The notes under the pieces are model-generated. The model was given only the letters and a program-made list of their open reading frames with translations. It searched no databases and was not told where the DNA came from. The position numbers and the translations under genes were made by a program. Below, one piece after another: positions 11,815-24,504 of a DNA stretch of 64,000 nucleotides; position 1 is the stretch's first letter, and each line of letters begins with the position of its first letter. Source of the stretch: Cricetomys ansorgei (lineage: Eukaryota; Chordata; Mammalia; Rodentia; Nesomyidae); the NCBI GenBank assembly GCA_026225945.1, contig JAMJFZ010002500.1:2564501-2628500 (forward strand), given 5' to 3'.

Positions 11815-14437
11815 CACTATTAATTTCTACTGAGAATTTAAGTTGCCAAATGAAGACTTATTCCAAGATATTGTCATCATTGCCATTGAAATTTCAGGCT
11901 CATCGGTCCTGTCATGTCCTGATAACAGAGTGTAGCCCTGATATCTTAAAAGGTTTGAAGTGCAAGCAGGAGGAAGGAAAGGATTCCCAGAAGTGAGAGC
12001 AAACAGATAAGAGAAGCACAGATAAAGATGAGGTCAGCACCCATTGAGGCCAGACAGACTCAGAGGAACTGGAGTAAGCCAAATTCTGTACTCAGGAGTC
12101 TGAGTAGGGCAGCCTTTTCACAAAGCAGAATGTAGAAAACAGAAGAACAATATCCAGCTCAAATTGAGGATCAAACTTGCCTTGGTTGGAGGGAAAGTCC
12201 TTTGCCAGTCTAAATAACAAATAGGATTCTGTTGTCAGCCTCTGAAGACAATAATGAGAAGTATCTCTGAGGTTAGGGATGGAGTTAGGGCCATAGGTAC
12301 CTCTGAGCACGAGGCAGAATACATGCTGGCTTGCCTGAAGGCAGTAGGTAATTTAAGTTCCGGGGTGTGGGAGGAAGTGGCATCACTCCTTGTGAAGAAG
12401 AGAATCAGTTTCCTGTGCCACTTCTGGTTCTCATTTCATTTCCAATGTTTTTTTTTTCCTCTATATTTTAAGAATGACCTTGGACAAGTTGAAACTTAAC
12501 CGGATTTCATCCAGTGCTGCAACCAAGAATTACATTTTGTGTTTGTCTCATTTTTTTTTAAATTTATAAGACGTTTATCTGAATTAAACTATGTGAGTTG
12601 ATTTAAAATATATATACAGAAACAGAAACGGGACTGAAATCTGTCCCACATCCCATGAGTGTTTGGTGAGGGCTTGTTGCATTTTAGACACTGCTCCGTG
12701 TAGTGGGAAGAGGGCAAGGAAAGCAAGCCCATCCACAAACCTCTCATCGTTCGGGCTTCTCCAACGTCTGAACTCAGGCACCTTGCTCTTGAGAGTCTGC
12801 AGGCCCCTCCTAACTCTCAGAGACGCATCTGGCCCATTATTTTACCTATTTTCAAATTGAGGTTAATGGAAACTCAGGGGTACAGTTTTTTCTCTAAGAT
12901 CAAGGTAGGAAAAAGAACTGAAAGGATTGTTCGCCCATCCTCACCCAGCTTCCTTAAGAGCACTTCCTAGATCAATCCACTCGAGAAAGGGATCTTTCCA
13001 ACTTTGACGTTCAAACACAATGTCTTCTTCTTGATAAGGAAAGGCATAATTGGGTATCATGGTCTGAAAGTGCCCCAGAGTATAAGTTAGTATCAGGACC
13101 AATATCAGCACTGAAAAATTAAGGACAGATAATGAAGTAGCAATCCCTTCTGTGAGCTAATCGGGTTGTCAGCTAATAGATCAATACACATAATTTTGAT
13201 GATAGACTACTGCATAATTTCTGCACATAACTCATAAGATTGGAAATAGCTTAGTGTCATTGCGAGAGCAAGTCAGCTTCCATTCTCAGAGCTGGCAGCG
13301 TCACTTGAGGAAGCTACTTTTCTCAGTGTTTACAGTTCTACTGCGAGATGCAAGAATGGAGTATTTGCTCAAATCTTTCTCATTTGGGATAATATGTAGT
13401 CATTGTTGCATATAAGGTTCAAAAGCTGCAACCCACATTAACAGAAGATGGCTTTTCAATAAAATTTTAATATTGTGTCTAATATAATTTTTCAAACTTT
13501 GCCAGATATTTATATACTATTTAGGCTAAATGTATGCTAATTATATAATATCTAGAGGAAGATCTTTTATAAAGTACTTGTAATCTCAAAAGTACAGAAA
13601 TAAAAGAGCACATAGATAGATATACTATAGAATTCCATCTATAAAAGAATTGCAATTATAAAAATTCAATACAATGGATTGTGACTCCTGTGATATGAGT
13701 GTTAATATTACTATTTACATTCATTTGCACAATTTAAAACAAGTATTAATGGGTATCATATCATCAATATTTTCATGCTTTGAATAGATGAAGGTGTAAT
13801 GTAGTATTTCATTTATATTAGTATTCCCAATACAGTAGGATTAAGGTTCCTGAACTGTTTAAGTGTCAGATTAAAATGGTTAACAGCCAGGTCCGTCTTA
13901 CTTTGTAGGCCTGCCAGTTTCCTGTGGCCACTGTAGGCCATTTTATTATCACAGATTTTATGGCTGAGAACGATATTCAGTTCTCAGAGTGCTTCATTGT
14001 AGAAATCTGAAACCAGTGCTACTTTTCTAATGTTAAGGTACTAGAACAGTCATGATTCTTCTAGAAAATCTGGGAGTGAATTCCTTTTTCAGCTTTTCTA
14101 GCTTCTGGTAGCTTCTGGCATTCTTTACTTTGTAGGAACCACTTCAGTCTTCAAAACCAGCCACCTCTTCCAATGTCTGTGTTCCGTCTTTATGTTCTTT
14201 GTCATCTGTACATCAGACTCAGATTTCCTTCTAGCCCTCTTTAAAAGTCTCTTGTGATTGTATATAAGGGCACCTAGATAATCAGAACAGTCTATATATC
14301 TGACAGTTATCAATTATTAACTCAAACCACACTCTCACTGCCTTTATAACAGTCACAGGTTTCAGGGATTAGAACGTTAGAACATGCAATGATTTTGTTT
14401 CAGCTTCCCAATAAGCTTGACTTTAGCTGCATTTCAA

Positions 14438-14442
14438 TGTGT

Positions 14443-14489
<47 letters not shown>
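14438..14489. repeat. (TG)n microsatellite
   Basis: Long TG run with one TA interruption at the start, adjacent to a 7SL-derived SINE relic. Confidence 0.95.
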
Positions 14490-14491
<2 letters not shown>

Positions 14492-14547
14492 AATCTGTGT
14501 GAGTGTGGATATCTGAATATAACACACAGCTTTTAAACTATTTTTAT

Positions 14548-14652
14548 ACAAAATCTGTTTTCCAAGCTAGTCCTGAACTCTTGGCTTCAATCTTCCCGCC
14601 TTGTCTTCCAGAGTGGCTGGGAGGACAGGCACCACCACTCTGTCTGGCACGG
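14548..14652 (-). mobile_element. B1/7SL-derived monomer, old
   Basis: The reverse of a 7SL-type monomer: CCTGAACTCTTGGCTTCAAT, then a CCGCCTTGTCTTCCAGAGTG block, then GACAGGCACCACCAC. Diverged, probably an early B1 or its free-monomer ancestor. Confidence 0.5.
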
Positions 14653-15292
14653 GCAGCGGGCAGCAAGTCACACTAGTTCTAGACATGAAACACTGTGGCT
14701 CTGGCACAAGAAATTACCCCAAAAGGGTTTTGAAATGGAGTTCTTTGCGGGGAGTTTCCTCATCTCTGTACTGGACTGTTTCCCCAGTTGTGATGCACAC
14801 TTTTCAAACTTCTTCTTCCTGCTGTGCTGCCTTGCACTGCGGTGCCAGCAATCACTGAGCTCCCACTGTGTCTTAGTCAATTTCTCTTCAGTGGCAAGCT
14901 CCAAGGATCCACCTTGATGTCCTTTTCTTTTTTCTTATTTAATTCATGAAACATTGAGTTGAGGTACTCTGGGGTTTGGGTGTTTGTAGTTGTTCCTGAG
15001 GAAAGTGAGAAAAAAACCTATCATAGATCTTAGGACTTGTTGAAAACCAAGAATCAAAATGCCAAATTTCATTATGAAATCTCTCAGCTAGCACTCAGTG
15101 AATACCTAAGGCGGGTGAGGTCATTAGTTACCAAGTATAATCTTCAAGTCCAAGAACGTTTCTTTTGAAATTGAATAGCAAAGCAAAAGGGGAAATATAT
15201 AAGAATTGGTAATATAGTGAATCAGTGAACATCGACAGGTTTGGACTCTGTTCAGGGATGTTACTGCTTTCATGCACCTGCCTTCTAGTCTC

Positions 15293-15315
15293 TCTTATTC
15301 CTGTTACTTTTCCAG
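15293..15315 (+). promoter_or_regulatory. Predicted splice acceptor, Or6p1-like coding exon
   Basis: A pyrimidine tract ending in TTTTCCAG places an intron end at 15314-15315, leaving 21 nt of 5' UTR before the ATG at 15337. OR genes usually have non-coding exons upstream of a single coding exon, so this position is typical. Predicted only; no transcript data. Confidence 0.65.
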
Positions 15316-15336
15316 GCATCCAAGTGGACAGACACC

Positions 15337-16290
15337 ATGAAAAATTTGAGTGGAAGCCATGTGGAGGAGTTTGTCTTGGTGGGCTTTCCTACCTCTCCAT
15401 CCCTCCAGCTACTCCTCTTTGTCTTCTTTTTTGCAATTTATCTGTTGACACTGCTGGAGAATATACTCATTGTTTCTACAGTCTGGTTCACCCCAAGCCT
15501 CCATCGCCCCATGTACTTCTTCCTGGGTCACCTTTCCTTCCTGGAACTGTGGTACATCAATGTTACTATTCCAAGACTCTTGGGAGCCTTTCTTACCCAG
15601 GATGGTAGAGTATCCTATATAAGTTGCATGACCCAGCTCTACTTCTTTATTGCCTTAGCCTGCACTGAATGTGTCCTGTTGGCAGTTATGGCTTACGACC
15701 GCTATCTGGCCATCTGTGAACCCCTCCGTTATCCTACTCTCATGCCTCCCTGCCTGGCAGCTCGCCTAGCAGCTGCCTCCTGGGGCAGCGGCTTCTTCAG
15801 TTCCATGATGAAGCTACTTTTTATTTCTCGACTATCCTACTGTGGGCCCAATATCATCAACCACTTTTTCTGTGATATTTCCCCTCTACTCAACCTCACC
15901 TGCTCAGACAAGGAACAAGCAGAACTAGTAGACTTTCTGCTGGCACTGGTGATGATTCTGCTTCCTCTAATGGCCGTGGTTTCCTCATATGCTTCCATCA
16001 TCATCACCATCCTAAAGATCCCTACTGCCCAGGGACGCCACAAAGCCTTCTCCACCTGCACCTCCCACTTGACAGTAGTTGTCATCTATTATTCCTCTAC
16101 TCTCTTCACCTACGCAAGGCCCCGAGCCATGTACAGCTTCAACTACAACAAGATCATCTCTGTGCTCTACACTGTTATTGTACCCTTCCTCAACCCAGCC
16201 ATCTACTGCTTAAGAAACAAGGAGGTGAAGGATGCCTTCAGGAAGACAATTCTGGGAAGATGCCACCATCCTAGGAATGTTCCAGAGTAA
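15337..16290 (+). CDS. Or6p1: Olfactory receptor, Or6p1-like
   Basis: An intact 317-residue class II odorant receptor, a usual length for the family, acting as a plasma-membrane GPCR in olfactory cilia. ATG at 15337 has an A at -3 and lies 21 nt after a splice acceptor. It is the first Met of the frame and gives a normal short N-terminus with a sequon (Asn3-Leu-Ser). TM1 is about 25-48. Motifs: LHRPMYFFL at 55-63, MAYDRYLAIC at 118-127, Cys97 and Cys179 for the conserved disulfide, SY at 217-218 in TM5, KAFSTCTSHL at 236-245 and PFLNPAIYCLRN at 283-294 with NPxxY intact. The TM1 GN motif is EN here, also my recollection for its human relative. The match to remembered human OR6P1 is very close along the whole length, including the C-terminal GRCH. 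It is flanked by Or10x1-like and Or6y1-like genes, as in human. The ligand is unknown to me. Confidence 0.95.
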   Translation: MKNLSGSHVEEFVLVGFPTSPSLQLLLFVFFFAIYLLTLLENILIVSTVWFTPSLHRPMYFFLGHLSFLELWYINVTIPRLLGAFLTQDGRVSYISCMTQLYFFIALACTECVLLAVMAYDRYLAICEPLRYPTLMPPCLAARLAAASWGSGFFSSMMKLLFISRLSYCGPNIINHFFCDISPLLNLTCSDKEQAELVDFLLALVMILLPLMAVVSSYASIIITILKIPTAQGRHKAFSTCTSHLTVVVIYYSSTLFTYARPRAMYSFNYNKIISVLYTVIVPFLNPAIYCLRNKEVKDAFRKTILGRCHHPRNVPE

Positions 16291-16529
16291 TGTGTGACAG
16301 ATCCAAGCACAGAAAAAAAGAACTCTTACTAAGGCTTTGGTTAGCAGTAGGCCTTATAGGGAACATCCTGTCAATTAGACAATATTTTAAATATTGTCTG
16401 GAAATCTAGTATATGCATAAAACTAATATATAATTGGTTTTGTGCAGAAATTCCCAAACTAAGGTTGGATTAGATACACAATAATTACCAAAGGTGGGAA
16501 AATTCAAATGAAGAATTCCTGATGCCATG

Positions 16530-16790
16530 CTTTTTTTTTCATTTTGGAGCTTTGTTTCTTTGGGTTTGTTGGTTGGTTGGTTTTGTTGTTGTTGTTTGTT
16601 TTACTGTTTTTGTTTGTTTTAATTTTTGATTTGTTTGGGAGATTTGGGGGAGAAAGACAGAGAAAAGGAGCATGAAGTTGGATGGCTAGGGAGATAGTAA
16701 GGATCTGGGGGGAGTGGGGAGGGGAAGCACATGATCAAAATATATAGCATGAAAGTTTTTTTAAGTAAAAATTTTTTTAAAAAACTGTAC
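16530..16790 (+). mobile_element. L1 3' UTR fragment
   Basis: A T/GTTTG-rich stretch is followed by GGGAGATTTGGGGGAGAAAG, GGATCTGGGGGGAGTGGGG, an ATGATCAAAATATATAGCAT block and an A/T-rich tail, the usual layout of a rodent L1 3' end. Heavily 5'-truncated. Confidence 0.6.
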
Positions 16791-17124
16791 ATTCCTTAAA
16801 AATATCTGAAGAGTCTGATCAAGTATGCCTGAGTTGTTCCCTACCAGGAGAAATCTTCAGGCTTCCTTAAGATTCTTCCTTAAGAAAGAGTACTTCTTTC
16901 ACAGTCCGCTTGAGATTCCCTGAAGACTGCAGAAGTGAAAACACCTTCATGGAGAAGCCTGATAACAAAAGCTGCCCAGTCAGAAATATTTCCCCTGTTC
17001 CTTTTAAATGCTTGAGAAACTCCAGAGGTTTCAGGAACTCTCATGCTCAAATGCAAGTATCTGTCAATGGAAAATAGAAAATAACTTTTCTGGACGTATT
17101 GTATTTGTCATATGTGATACAAAT

Positions 17125-17315
17125 ACAGATAAGAGCATTCATTCATCTGGCAAGTCCTGTTCTAAGCATATTAAATACATGATGACCCTGAGATAAACTG
17201 TTATAAATAGAACATTTTAATAATAAAATGCAAGATGACACACAGTAACTTGCCCAAAGCTATGAAAGCAGTATTTTAATCAGGATCCTAGTTCTATAGC
17301 CTATACTAAGAAATA
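17125..17315 (-). mobile_element. MIR SINE, old
   Basis: Reversed MIR blocks: TCTGGCAAGTCCTGTTCTAA, a stretch of about 50 bp, then AGTAACTTGCCCAAAGCTAT (MIR core). Mammal-wide, hence ancient and probably present at the orthologous site in other orders. Confidence 0.6.
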
Positions 17316-18485
17316 CAAGTCAATGCTAACTTTTGACTTAATTTGAGTATTACATTTCATAAACAAGCATGTAACATCTGGAGAAGTTTAGGAATCCATT
17401 TATATCACTGCACATGGAACAATGAAATGCATAAGACTTTTGCAGTTTTTCCTATCACTTCTTGGTCCATACTGAATGGATGAATTAAATCTATATGATG
17501 TCAACACTGATTTCCACGTAAAGGTGTTTGAATGGTAGGGGAGAGGCTGGTTCTGGAATTGTTTCACAAATGCTTAAAAGCAGTCAAACCATTTCAACAA
17601 AAAACAGAGTAAAAGGGCTAGATACAAAAACAGAATGATTTCTCACATGTAGAAGATACTCAATAAGTATTTATTGACTAATAGTTGCAGGTTCCTGTGG
17701 ATCGATAATATAGAGTATCACCAATGAACCAATAATGGGCTGGAAAACCCTTGAGAGATGAAGGACACAGTATCCCTGCTTTTGGTGGGCAGTGTTTCAA
17801 TTTGAAAGTTATTATGGCATTAGTAAACAAAGGTGAAGTGCTAGATACTCCTTAAAAATATGAACTAGGACCTTTGTAATCTGGAACTTTTACTAATCAT
17901 TAAATGAATTTCTATCTTTTAAAAAATAGAGTTTAACTTCCTATTTGAGGAGGCTATCCACTCTTGACTGCATCTTGTCTTTCTCAACTCTAGAGACGTT
18001 TAGTCTCCTGCACTTGCTTTGATCCTTCATTGTGTATGTTAAGTTCTTGCTCATGTTCTGCTGTAGTCCTGTCTCTGGCTCTGCAGCTAGCTACTCTTCA
18101 CTGTATAGATGTGTGAACCTCTAAAATGTCATATGTATCTGAACACACTTCCAAACCCATACCAGGGAGTTCCTGAAACTATCTTGAAATGAAAAGACAG
18201 AAAATAAAACATATTCTCGAAAATCTTTTTTGTAAATACAGATTTCATCTGAATGTGTTATATGTATTATTTATATACCAATACAGATGCATAAGAGAGA
18301 TAGCAATGCACAGAGATAACATTTGCAAGCACCGTATCTGAATGTTGGATATTGAAAATCTGTATTTACTCATACACCTAAATCTCCAAATGAGGATGAA
18401 TAAATGCCACACTTTCCTGCTTGCCTTTCATTATAGTCATCTGTCCTTGGAAGAGCTTACTGTTTGTAAAACTGTTTCCAGAAAT

Positions 18486-18486
<1 letters not shown>

Positions 18487-18528
<42 letters not shown>
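18487..18528. repeat. (CA)n microsatellite
   Basis: CA run preceded by CG alternation. Confidence 0.95.
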
Positions 18529-18529
<1 letters not shown>

Positions 18530-19337
18530 CTGTCTTCTTTATCTCCAGAGTCTGATTGGAAAGACAAGGCCATGAACTTCCACTCTAAGGTCCCTTCTGT
18601 GGACTGAGACCTCATTTAGCTTTTTCTCCTACTATTCCCCGTGGATGTCCTCGAGCTCTAGAAGGGCCAAATACTTTTCTAAAGGCTGTGTCTCTTGAGA
18701 GGTGCCCTGTGGGTGGGAAAGAACTGGTTTCTGCTCTCCGGTAGCTTAGATGCTGGAAGGTGCACAAATAACTCCTTTCGGCGCCATCTAGCTCATAAGG
18801 AACCAGCCTTGTCCAGCAATCACCTACGCTCAGACAGTGTCTTCCTTATCATTCACATGATTTTGTCTCTTCTCAGCCAAATCTGGAGATTCCTAACAAG
18901 GGTAAGAAAAGAGTTACATCCTTAGAAAAATGGTGAGTTGAAAAAAAAAAAAAGCAATACTCATATGTTTTCAAAGGAGAATTTGGTGAGATTTTAATTG
19001 TTTTCTTGAAAAGAAGAAGAGAATATTGGAGATTGCTTTTCTTAAATTAAGATGATAGAGATTTTTATTTCATATATTTTAAAGAATTGTTTGTCTTCTT
19101 CGAGCCTTTGATGAGGGACTCAAAGCTGTTCGATGGCACTGAGTCTTCTGCTATTTCAAGGTTCTCTTGTGAGACACTATCCTGGGTGAAATAAGCTCAA
19201 GGCTCTGCAAACTACCCATCACCTGTTCTGCTAAACGACCAGTTGTTGTATTGTCTAATAGACTCTAAGTCCCTGACTTGCAAAGTAAGAATACAAGTCT
19301 GTATGTGTGTGAGCCTCCCTCCTTCCAAGAAAGAAAG

Positions 19338-19362
19338 AGTAAAGAGAGAGAGAGAGAGAGAG
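19338..19362. repeat. (GA)n microsatellite
   Basis: Short GA run. Confidence 0.9.
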
Positions 19363-20928
19363 AAGAGGAAAGGAGAACATGTGGCAGCACAGGATGAACA
19401 CATGTGTGAGGAGTACTAGAGATGTGAGCATATGTGCTTCCTTTTATGTTAAATAGGGGTGTCAGCTATCAAACAAGATGAGGGCTACTGAACTTCTTGA
19501 GGTTCATAACTTCTTAGAAGATAATGATGCGACTGCTATTTATAGTACGGAAGAGGTAGAAGGAAAGCCTGCCTTTCCACAATGTCGATTATTCAAAAAC
19601 GCATCATGTGCTCACATTTGCATTCACCTAAAAATCCTAGGATACACTACAGATTAATGAGGCTCAAGATGAGATAAATAGAATCAAACCACTTTCCCTT
19701 AGAGGGAAAATAATTTTTGTCAAATAAAGGATGTGGTGTTGAGAAGTTACAAAGGGTATAGAGGATCAGGGATGCTGGGTATGCATATTTTCCCCCCATA
19801 GTTGTAAAGCCTAACTCAATAGAAACCAAGCTATGCAGAGAAGCTCACTGTATGATAGCTAATTATGTTGCCCCAAAACACCCTTAGGAATTGTTCTGCT
19901 ATAACCCCGAGTCACAGTTGTTGCTAAGAATCAAGAGAAAAGGGTGCTGGACCGGAATTGTATCCCATAAAACTGATTTGGAGGGTCAGGGAGGCTTTTC
20001 TCCTATTTAAAAATGTCTGGTCATTTACTATCCAATAGGTCTACCTCTGACTAACATGCACATTATTCTTACTTCCTTACAGGAACTGGCAAAAGACTAG
20101 ATTGAGCTAGTTGTCTCCACTCTGGAGACCCTCTGACCCACAATTTCACTAATCCATCCCCACAGAACTCATGCAGCAATTTGTAATATCGTTCAAGCAT
20201 TTTGCCCAAATAAAATTCCTTCTCCCCTCTTCATTTCCTCAGAAACAACAGAACAGATCTCATCCCAACCCTATCATAGCCCTGGCTTCCTCATTAATTA
20301 TCTGTGGGGAGGACCATTGCCACCCTCATGGGAAATCAGAGGCAGAGCCTCTGCTCTTCACTGGTGGAAGGCTCAAGGGCAGATGTTATTCCTTTCTCTG
20401 TTTTCAGGATAAAATCAAGCTTTAACTTCCATATGTGCTTTTCAAAGCTATCTTGTCTTCCTCCCATGAAATGCCATGAGGATCATGCAAGAATGATCAA
20501 AAACATCGAGGCCATGAAACCATGACTATATATGGAAATTGAGGGGTGTTCATATATTGACCAAGGGTTGTAGGGACATTAAAATGTCAGATAGACTTGA
20601 TTCTAATTTCAGAAGCAAAAGCTGCTGCTTTGATAAGGAATGACAGTATCTCATGCAACCCCAGTATATAGAACGCAGAGTCATAAATGTGGTATCTTTG
20701 TGTTCCAAAGAGAAAGGCTATGACTTCCAATGAGAGACTGCCTTTTTTTAAGAGGTGCTATTATTTTAGGTACTGAATCTTCTTCCCTGAGAGGATGGGT
20801 TGAAACGTTGCTCTATGCATTGAGATTCATAAATTTGGAAGGATTTTAAGTCTTCTGACCTTTTTGATTCCCTGCCATCTCCAAATTCTATGTTACTAGA
20901 ATTTATCATTCACTTTTTACTTCTTTAG

Positions 20929-20931
<3 letters not shown>

Positions 20932-20968
<37 letters not shown>
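20932..20968. repeat. (TG)n microsatellite
   Basis: TG run. Confidence 0.95.
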
Positions 20969-20970
<2 letters not shown>

Positions 20971-21510
20971 GTGCACACACATTTTTAATTATGCAATAGG
21001 CTTACAACTCAAAATGCTTGTAGAACACATTTTTTGAGAAAAAAACATTATTCTTAGAAGATTTGCATTAACTTTTATAAATCTGTTTTAAAAAACTAAA
21101 AGTTAAGATGATTTGTCTATTTAGTTATGATTAATGGCATCATATAATTAATTTAATTATACTGAGTATGCAGGTAACCAGAATTAAAGATTACTGGGGA
21201 CTGCATATAATCAATAATAAATAGCTATTCTGCCAACACGTAACCATAACTTTAGGGAAAACACTGTAACAGCCTAGATCACCTTATCTGGTAAAAAATA
21301 AAGAACTTTAAACTAAAATACCATTGGTGTTATAATAGCATTACCTAGCCCTTGACTCTCATTTCAGCACTTCTTCATTTTGTATCTTATACAGAGCTAT
21401 ACGAAAACTAATGGTAGAACTTAAAATTCAGTCTCAGAACACAGGAAGACGGTGAGATGGCCATGAATGCCCAAGATAAAAGCACTGAGGAGGCTAAGGC
21501 ATAAGACTAT

Positions 21511-21568
21511 ATCTCTCTCTCTCTCTCTCTCCCTCTCTCTCTTTCTCTCTCTCTCCCTCTCTCTTTCT
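21511..21568. repeat. (CT)n microsatellite
   Basis: Interrupted CT run with CCCTCT variants. Confidence 0.95.
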
Positions 21569-22145
21569 CCATACACATTTGTGTATACCCCCCCACACAC
21601 TATCCTCTATCTTCATATATACAAAAAGCAATTGGCAATAAAAATGGAATTTGATTATTTAATTTCAATTTAATTCAGGTTAATTGATTAATTAATTACC
21701 TACTATCAGTGGGATTTCAGTTCTGTCACTGAAGCAAGTAAGCTACTAGCAGTGTAGCCATGGGATACATATTTAGTATTCCCTGGAACAAGTGGTCAAT
21801 ATGTCATTTATTCCTGCTAAGGCCCTGATTTTGGGGTTCAAGTATGTAGTGTGAGGCACCACCAAGCAGTAATGACGCTGCTGCACACTGGACACAGCCT
21901 GCACAGGACTCGGTTACTAGAGAATCCACTGGAGGGGCGCTGTTGACTATGAAAGCCACAGGCTCTCTCATGCCTGCCAGAAGGGCTATCTAACCAGTTT
22001 TATGAATGACTAGGGTGTGACTCAAACAACCCAGCCCTGGAAATTAGGATCCTAGACTCCTTCATATACTCACATTGTGTGTGTCTTTAGTAAAACATTT
22101 TCTTGATTTATATATTCATTTTCTTGTTTATTAAAATACAGCAAA

Positions 22146-22168
22146 ATATATATATATATATATATATC
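22146..22168. repeat. (TA)n microsatellite
   Basis: Short TA run. Confidence 0.9.
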
Positions 22169-23096
22169 ACCTAATATTATAGTTTAATGCCCATAATTTA
22201 TATCTATATTTACTATGATCGGCTAAAGTCCCTACAATGTGACCATATTACACTTCTAATTACTTGTTTTACTCAACTACTAAAACTCTAAAAGCTAAGT
22301 CTTGTGGTCAAAGGATGAAATGGCTCAGACAGATGCTCTGGATATACTGTCTGATACAACCCAGCCCTGTCTCTTGTCTGTTTTTCCATTTGTTTTATGC
22401 TAATTTATCCTTGGTTCTGAATTCTGGTCTGGACATTCATTTCTGTTGGGTGCTAAGGAGGAAAGAATGACCACTACGAGGTTCTAGTGAAAATATCCCC
22501 TTTTGCGTTTGCTGACTCTTCAAAACAAATGAAATGCTTTTGTTCCCATCTTCTATTTTCATATAACTTTTGTGTTTCCTATCCAAACAATGACTGTGTT
22601 CATTGTGAAATTACTAGGAAATGTCAGGTGAGTTCCTAGAGCCCTTCTTAGAACGGGATTGCCTGCTAAGGTTCTTCAGAGGCCATGAGAGATGGTTGCA
22701 GAAGGGTAAGTTATCAGGGTAATTTTCTTGCCTGTCATTTTCTGAAATGAAAACATGTTTTCAGGAGCTGACCCCAAGCACATGGAGCTGGATCTTGAAG
22801 CATACTGGCACAGACCAAGAAAAGTGTCCTAACCAGCAACACAACCCCTTGTTAGTAGTAAAAGGACTATTTTGAATGGAGATGTGGGGAAAGAAAGCCA
22901 AATAGAAATTAACCTAAATGATTTACAAATGTTTTGAGTTGGTTTGACTGTTTTGACCCTTGAATTCAGATATTAAAAAGAAAAAAAATAGATGAAGGAA
23001 AATCTAAGGAAGATTCCCAAGGCTCACTTTGTTTATAATCCCCCACTGCCCCACAGTTCCATGGGTGAATATTAGGTTGTAGTCATCAAAGTCCAG

Positions 23097-23098
<2 letters not shown>

Positions 23099-23137
<39 letters not shown>
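23099..23137. repeat. (TG)n microsatellite
   Basis: TG run directly before a B4-like fragment. Confidence 0.95.
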
Positions 23138-23140
<3 letters not shown>

Positions 23141-23144
23141 AATT

Positions 23145-23262
23145 CAGAGGAAAACCTACATGTGTTGGTTCTATCTTTTACCATATGGATTCTTGAGATG
23201 GAACTCAGGTTACAGATTTGGTGGCAAACGTCTTTACCCACTGAACCATCTCATTGGTCCAG
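23145..23262 (-). mobile_element. B4-type SINE fragment
   Basis: Reversed tRNA-like head: GAGATGGAACTCAGGTTACA then GGCAAACGTCTTTACCCACT and GAACCATCTCATTGGTCC. Confidence 0.6.
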
Positions 23263-23283
23263 AATATGATTTCATATGTTTCA

Positions 23284-23303
23284 TATACACACACATTCTC
23301 ACG

Positions 23304-23340
<37 letters not shown>
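23284..23340. repeat. (CA)n microsatellite
   Basis: CA run, in line with the A-rich end of a SINE insertion. Confidence 0.95.
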
Positions 23341-23341
<1 letters not shown>

Positions 23342-23959
23342 TATAAATAAATGTAAAAATAATTAAAGAAAACTTGAATTCCAACAAAATACAACTGTTA
23401 AATTTTTTTGCTCTGTAGCAGGTTTTATTTCCTTTTTACCATAATTGGAATGTTTCCCTCCGTAAGCACATGTAGCCCTCCCTCCCACCTCTCTCTCACA
23501 CACACACCATTTCCTCAGGAAATGTCCCTCCCTGAGTTGCTCTATATACTTACATTTCAAAAGTAAAGATGTTGCAAAATAAGGAAGCTGAATGGGTCTT
23601 GAGAACAAAAGAAAATAAATAATGCATCAGAAAAGGGCTGGAAATAAGGAACTGCTTCCAGCCCAAGAGGTCTCTGAGCAAGTCTCGGCCCATCCTAGAG
23701 AGAGGCCATGCTTAGCTTAATTACCAGGCAAGAAATGCCACCCACAGGAATGCTGTTTTGTGATGTTACTCTTAAACAGATGCTGAGTTCTTCTCCAAAT
23801 TCTTCCTCCTTTTCTATTAACAGTAACTGACATTTTCACCCTCTCATTTCCCAGTGCTTTGTTATTGGTGGGCTAGGGTGTATCCTTGGGAGGGGAATTA
23901 CAGATAAGAGAATGTGTGTTGCTTTGGGTGCTAAGAACAATAACTCGGAAAATAACAAT

Positions 23960-24080
23960 AAATATAGAAGGGAACTTAAACTCTAAATCTCATTTGATGT
24001 ATATAAAATGTGAATACATTCCTATGATTCTTACCTCAGAAATAAAATAACTAGCATTCTGAAAGCTTATATACTATGCT
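23960..24080 (+). mobile_element. MIR-like fragment
   Basis: Weak match to the 3' half of MIR: CTCATTTGATGTATATAAAA followed by GATTCTTACCTCAGAAAT. Low confidence. Confidence 0.35.
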
Positions 24081-24284
24081 CACTTCACTAGGCAATGACA
24101 AGAGTGGGGTTTCAATATACTTTTACCAAATTTCCCATCAAGACAGCTATACAGTGGATTGGTTGAAGGAAATGTTCTTCAAATTATTCATTCCAATTTA
24201 TCCTCTGGGAGGATGATGAATGTTCACATCACACTCCTATTTGCTATTAACCTCTTAGTATGTTCAACTATTGCTTTATTAAGG

Positions 24285-24405
24285 CTTTGTAATATTTTCA
24301 GATTAAACAAACATGATTTTACCTATTTTACAGATAAGTGGAGTCATAAAACTAGTCCAGCACCATACAAATTATACCTAGTGAATAAGCAATTGAGTCT
24401 CTGCC
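24285..24405 (-). mobile_element. MIR SINE
   Basis: Reversed MIR: CCTATTTTACAGATAAGTGG, then a region equivalent to the loss-prone core. About 460 bp upstream of the Or6y1 exon and opposed to the next MIR. Confidence 0.5.
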
Positions 24406-24504
24406 TTCTGCTTACATGCAATAGATGGGGATGCTTCACCCATAGTGAATGGGTGGTAGGGAGTGGCTTCCCAATGCCCAACAATGATATGCTAAGAAAT
24501 CACA

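Larger units (their letters stand above)
10761..14547. other. Intergenic, no gene seen
   Basis: Between the ancient L1 and the Or6p1-like gene. Apart from CA and TG tracts I recognise nothing. Open frames (for example 11464-11679, 12254-12499 and 12663-12860) are short and lack motifs. Non-coding 5' exons and the promoter of the Or6p1-like gene probably lie in or near here, but I cannot place them. Confidence 0.4.
17316..23959. other. Intergenic, no gene seen
   Basis: The spacer between the Or6p1-like and Or6y1-like genes. It holds several microsatellites (listed separately) and a B4-like fragment near 23145-23262. A short MIR-like end is possible near 17650-17690. I see no coding frame with recognisable domains. 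Upstream non-coding exons and the promoter of the Or6y1-like gene are expected somewhere in this stretch. Confidence 0.4.

Noticed and set aside
14601..14917. Overlapping frames of 60-85 codons on both strands
   Set aside because: Partly within a 7SL-derived relic, no domain, no start context.
15225..15608. 127-codon frame overlapping the Or6p1-like start
   Set aside because: Out-of-frame shadow of the receptor gene; its 3' part is the receptor DNA in another frame.
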